Made by a program: the position numbers and the translations under genes
Shown: positions 62,886-64,000 of the stretch, piece by piece
Numbering within the stretch: position 1 is the stretch's first letter
Layout: the number at the start of each line of letters is the position of its first letter
Origin: Streptosporangium subroseum
GTDB taxonomy: Bacteria > Actinomycetota > Actinomycetes > Streptosporangiales > Streptosporangiaceae
Direction: 5' to 3'
DNA length: 64,000 nucleotides
NCBI RefSeq assembly: GCF_900188345.1
Contig: NZ_FZOD01000026.1
Coordinates: forward strand, 43,248-107,247
Notes under the pieces: generated by a model
The model's database searches: none
What the model was told of the DNA's origin: nothing
The model's input: the letters and a program-made list of their open reading frames with translations, nothing else

Positions 62886-62919
62886 TACCAGTAGTCGGTG
62901 TTACTTTATACCGGTAGTC
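62886..62919. promoter_or_regulatory. Direct repeats upstream of padR
   Basis: TACCAGTAGTC at 62886 and TACCGGTAGTC at 62909, 23 bp apart, in an AT-richer stretch about 35 nt before the PadR start. Candidate autoregulatory sites and promoter elements. Confidence 0.5.
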
Positions 62920-62953
62920 AGCAGCACCGAGTAGCTGAAAGGGGGGGCGCTCC

Positions 62954-63283
62954 ATGGGCAAGCAGGTGACGGAAATGCTCAAGGGCGTACTGGAAGGCAT
63001 CGTCCTGGCGATCCTGTCCGGCCGACCCGCACACGGCTACGAGATCACGGCGTGGCTGCGCGATCAGGGCTTCTCCGACATCGCCGAGGGCACCATCTAC
63101 GCGCTGCTCATCAGGATCGAGCAGCGCGGCCTCGTCGACGTGGAGAAGGTCCCGTCCGAGAAGGGACCGCCGCGCAAGGTGTATTCCCTCAACGCTCAGG
63201 GACGGGCGTATCTCGAAGAGTTCTGGAGGACCTGGAGCTTCCTCACCGAACGGCTCGAACAGCTCCACGAAAGAGGAAATTAG
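62954..63283 (+). CDS. PadR family transcriptional regulator
   Basis: 109-aa winged-helix regulator (LEGIVLAILSGRPAHGYEIT, EGTIYALLIRIEQRGLV, GPPRKVYSLNAQGRAYLEEF). ATG 62954 has GGGGGGGC upstream. It forms a transcript with a DUF1048 protein and a DrrA-like ATPase, a common actinomycete drug-export module in which PadR represses its own operon until a toxic ligand binds. Confidence 0.93.
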   Translation: MGKQVTEMLKGVLEGIVLAILSGRPAHGYEITAWLRDQGFSDIAEGTIYALLIRIEQRGLVDVEKVPSEKGPPRKVYSLNAQGRAYLEEFWRTWSFLTERLEQLHERGN

Positions 63284-63285
63284 AC

Positions 63286-63699
63286 ATGGAAACCGGATCG
63301 AACGAGCCCAAGAGCCGCTACCGGCAGTACCTGGAGGTGGTCACCGGGCCACTCCAGGACAAAAGGCGCTGGCGGCAATACAAGGCGCGCGTCAAAGAGC
63401 TTCCCGAAAACTATCGCACGGCAGTCGAAGCGCTGGAGCGATACCTGATGACCTTCGGGCCGGGAGACAGCACCGAGGCGGCTTCGATGTACGAAGACCT
63501 TGCCGACCTGTTCGAGCGGAGCGCGGCGGACGGAACCCCGATCCGCGAGATCTTCGGCGAAAACCCCGTGGAGTTCGTCGAGGCCTTCGCTCAGAACTAC
63601 TCGGTGGGTTCGTGGATCGGCCGGGAGCGGGAACGGCTGACCAGCGCCATCGAGCGCGCCGCCGGCGAAAACACCGGAAAAGAAGAGAGGACCGTCTGA
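63286..63699 (+). CDS. DUF1048 protein
   Basis: 137-aa helical protein (YRQYLEVVTGPLQDKRRW, YRTAVEALERYLMTFG, NPVEFVEAFAQNY), typically found between PadR and ABC exporter genes. ATG 63286 is three nt after the padR stop with AGAGGAAA upstream, and its stop overlaps the ATPase start. Function unknown; possibly a partner of PadR or of the exporter. Confidence 0.88.
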   Translation: METGSNEPKSRYRQYLEVVTGPLQDKRRWRQYKARVKELPENYRTAVEALERYLMTFGPGDSTEAASMYEDLADLFERSAADGTPIREIFGENPVEFVEAFAQNYSVGSWIGRERERLTSAIERAAGENTGKEERTV

Positions 63700-64000
63700 T
63701 GACGGCACAGCAAGCCCAGGCGATCCATGTGCAGGGCCTGGAGAAGTCGTACAAGGAGCTGCAGGTGCTGCGCGGCGTGGACTTCGACGTGGCGCGAGGC
63801 AGCATCTTCGCGCTGCTCGGCTCCAACGGGGCGGGCAAGACCACGGTCGTGAAAATCCTGTCCACCCTGCTCAAGGCCGACGCCGGGACCGCCGGCGTCA
63901 ACGGCTTCGACGTCGCCACACAGCCCGCGAACGTCCGCGAGTCCATCAGCCTCACCGGGCAGTTCGCCGCCGTCGACGAGATCCTCACCGGGCGGGAGAA
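63699..64000 (+). CDS. DrrA-like ABC exporter ATP-binding protein (3' end outside window)
   Basis: The first about 100 residues of an ABC ATPase are in the window: Walker A LLGSNGAGKTT (about residues 43-53), then LKADAGTAGVNGFDVATQP and ISLTGQFAAVDEILTG, matching the daunorubicin-resistance ATPase subfamily. ATG 63699 overlaps the DUF1048 stop. The membrane partner should lie beyond the window. Confidence 0.92.
   Translation, partial: MTAQQAQAIHVQGLEKSYKELQVLRGVDFDVARGSIFALLGSNGAGKTTVVKILSTLLKADAGTAGVNGFDVATQPANVRESISLTGQFAAVDEILTGRE

Overview
The window is chromosomal DNA from a high-GC actinomycete, most likely Streptosporangiaceae-like (Streptosporangium, Nonomuraea, Microbispora and relatives). 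The evidence is the pervasive G/C third positions, frequent GTG starts, many 4-nt ATGA/GTGA gene overlaps, an F420-type LLM oxidoreductase, a group II truncated haemoglobin, DUF4328 and DUF6504 proteins, a Pkn-type kinase and a group 1h [NiFe]-hydrogenase locus. I saw no rRNA, tRNA, CRISPR array, insertion sequence, phage or origin. The genus call is inference.

Layout. 1-5.3 kb: end of a prolyl oligopeptidase, then a TetR regulator divergent from an FMN reductase and a 14-TM MFS exporter. 5.3-19.9 kb: a complete-looking group 1h (actinobacterial-type, high-affinity) hydrogenase locus. hypF lies on the minus strand. A tightly coupled plus-strand operon follows: two SIS-domain proteins, a HypC-like protein, hhyS, hhyL, a NifU-like protein, three proteins of unknown function, a maturation protease and a 34-aa membrane peptide. 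Then come hypA-hypC-hypD-hypE and an acidic disordered protein. No hypB is present. 19.9-24.5 kb: purU, a NUDIX hydrolase, a GNAT protein with a large HTH/repeat regulator, and a 94-aa small protein behind a long inverted repeat. 24.5-33.3 kb: a hairpin-rich leader, MscS channel, glbO, GH13 glucosidase, thioesterase, EttA, a diguanylate cyclase, about 0.9 kb of repeat-rich non-coding DNA, and an SSB paralogue.

33.8-42.6 kb: two overlapping dynamin-like GTPase genes, the larger with an expanded disordered N-terminus containing a 462-bp-period duplication, followed by siroheme/cobalamin genes (cobA, cobT, cbiX). 43-47.5 kb: a GNAT protein and lutCBA with a divergent FadR-type regulator and a paired TGGTNNNACCA operator. 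47.6-53.2 kb: sulfatase, LLM oxidoreductase behind a KstR-like palindrome, orphan NarL-type regulator, DUF4328, DUF6504 and a GntR/UTRA regulator preceded by 36-bp tandem repeats. 53.7-58.4 kb: an ABC importer operon (lipoprotein, two permeases, ATPase) ending in a HAD phosphatase, possibly for an organophosphorus or aminophosphonate substrate. 58.4-64 kb: Ser/Thr kinase, quinone oxidoreductase, LysR regulator divergent from a decayed SDR gene, and a PadR-DUF1048-DrrA-like ABC module cut by the window edge.

How genes work together. The hydrogenase locus is the most coherent system. HhyS/HhyL would oxidise trace H2, HypA/C/D/E/F would build and insert the NiFe(CN)2CO centre, the protease would trim HhyL, and the SIS, DUF and small-peptide genes form an accessory module whose function I cannot derive from sequence. 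The other operons are mostly ordinary metabolism. The remaining curiosities are non-coding structure (hairpin arrays, tandem repeats, operators) and recent repeat expansion inside coding regions.
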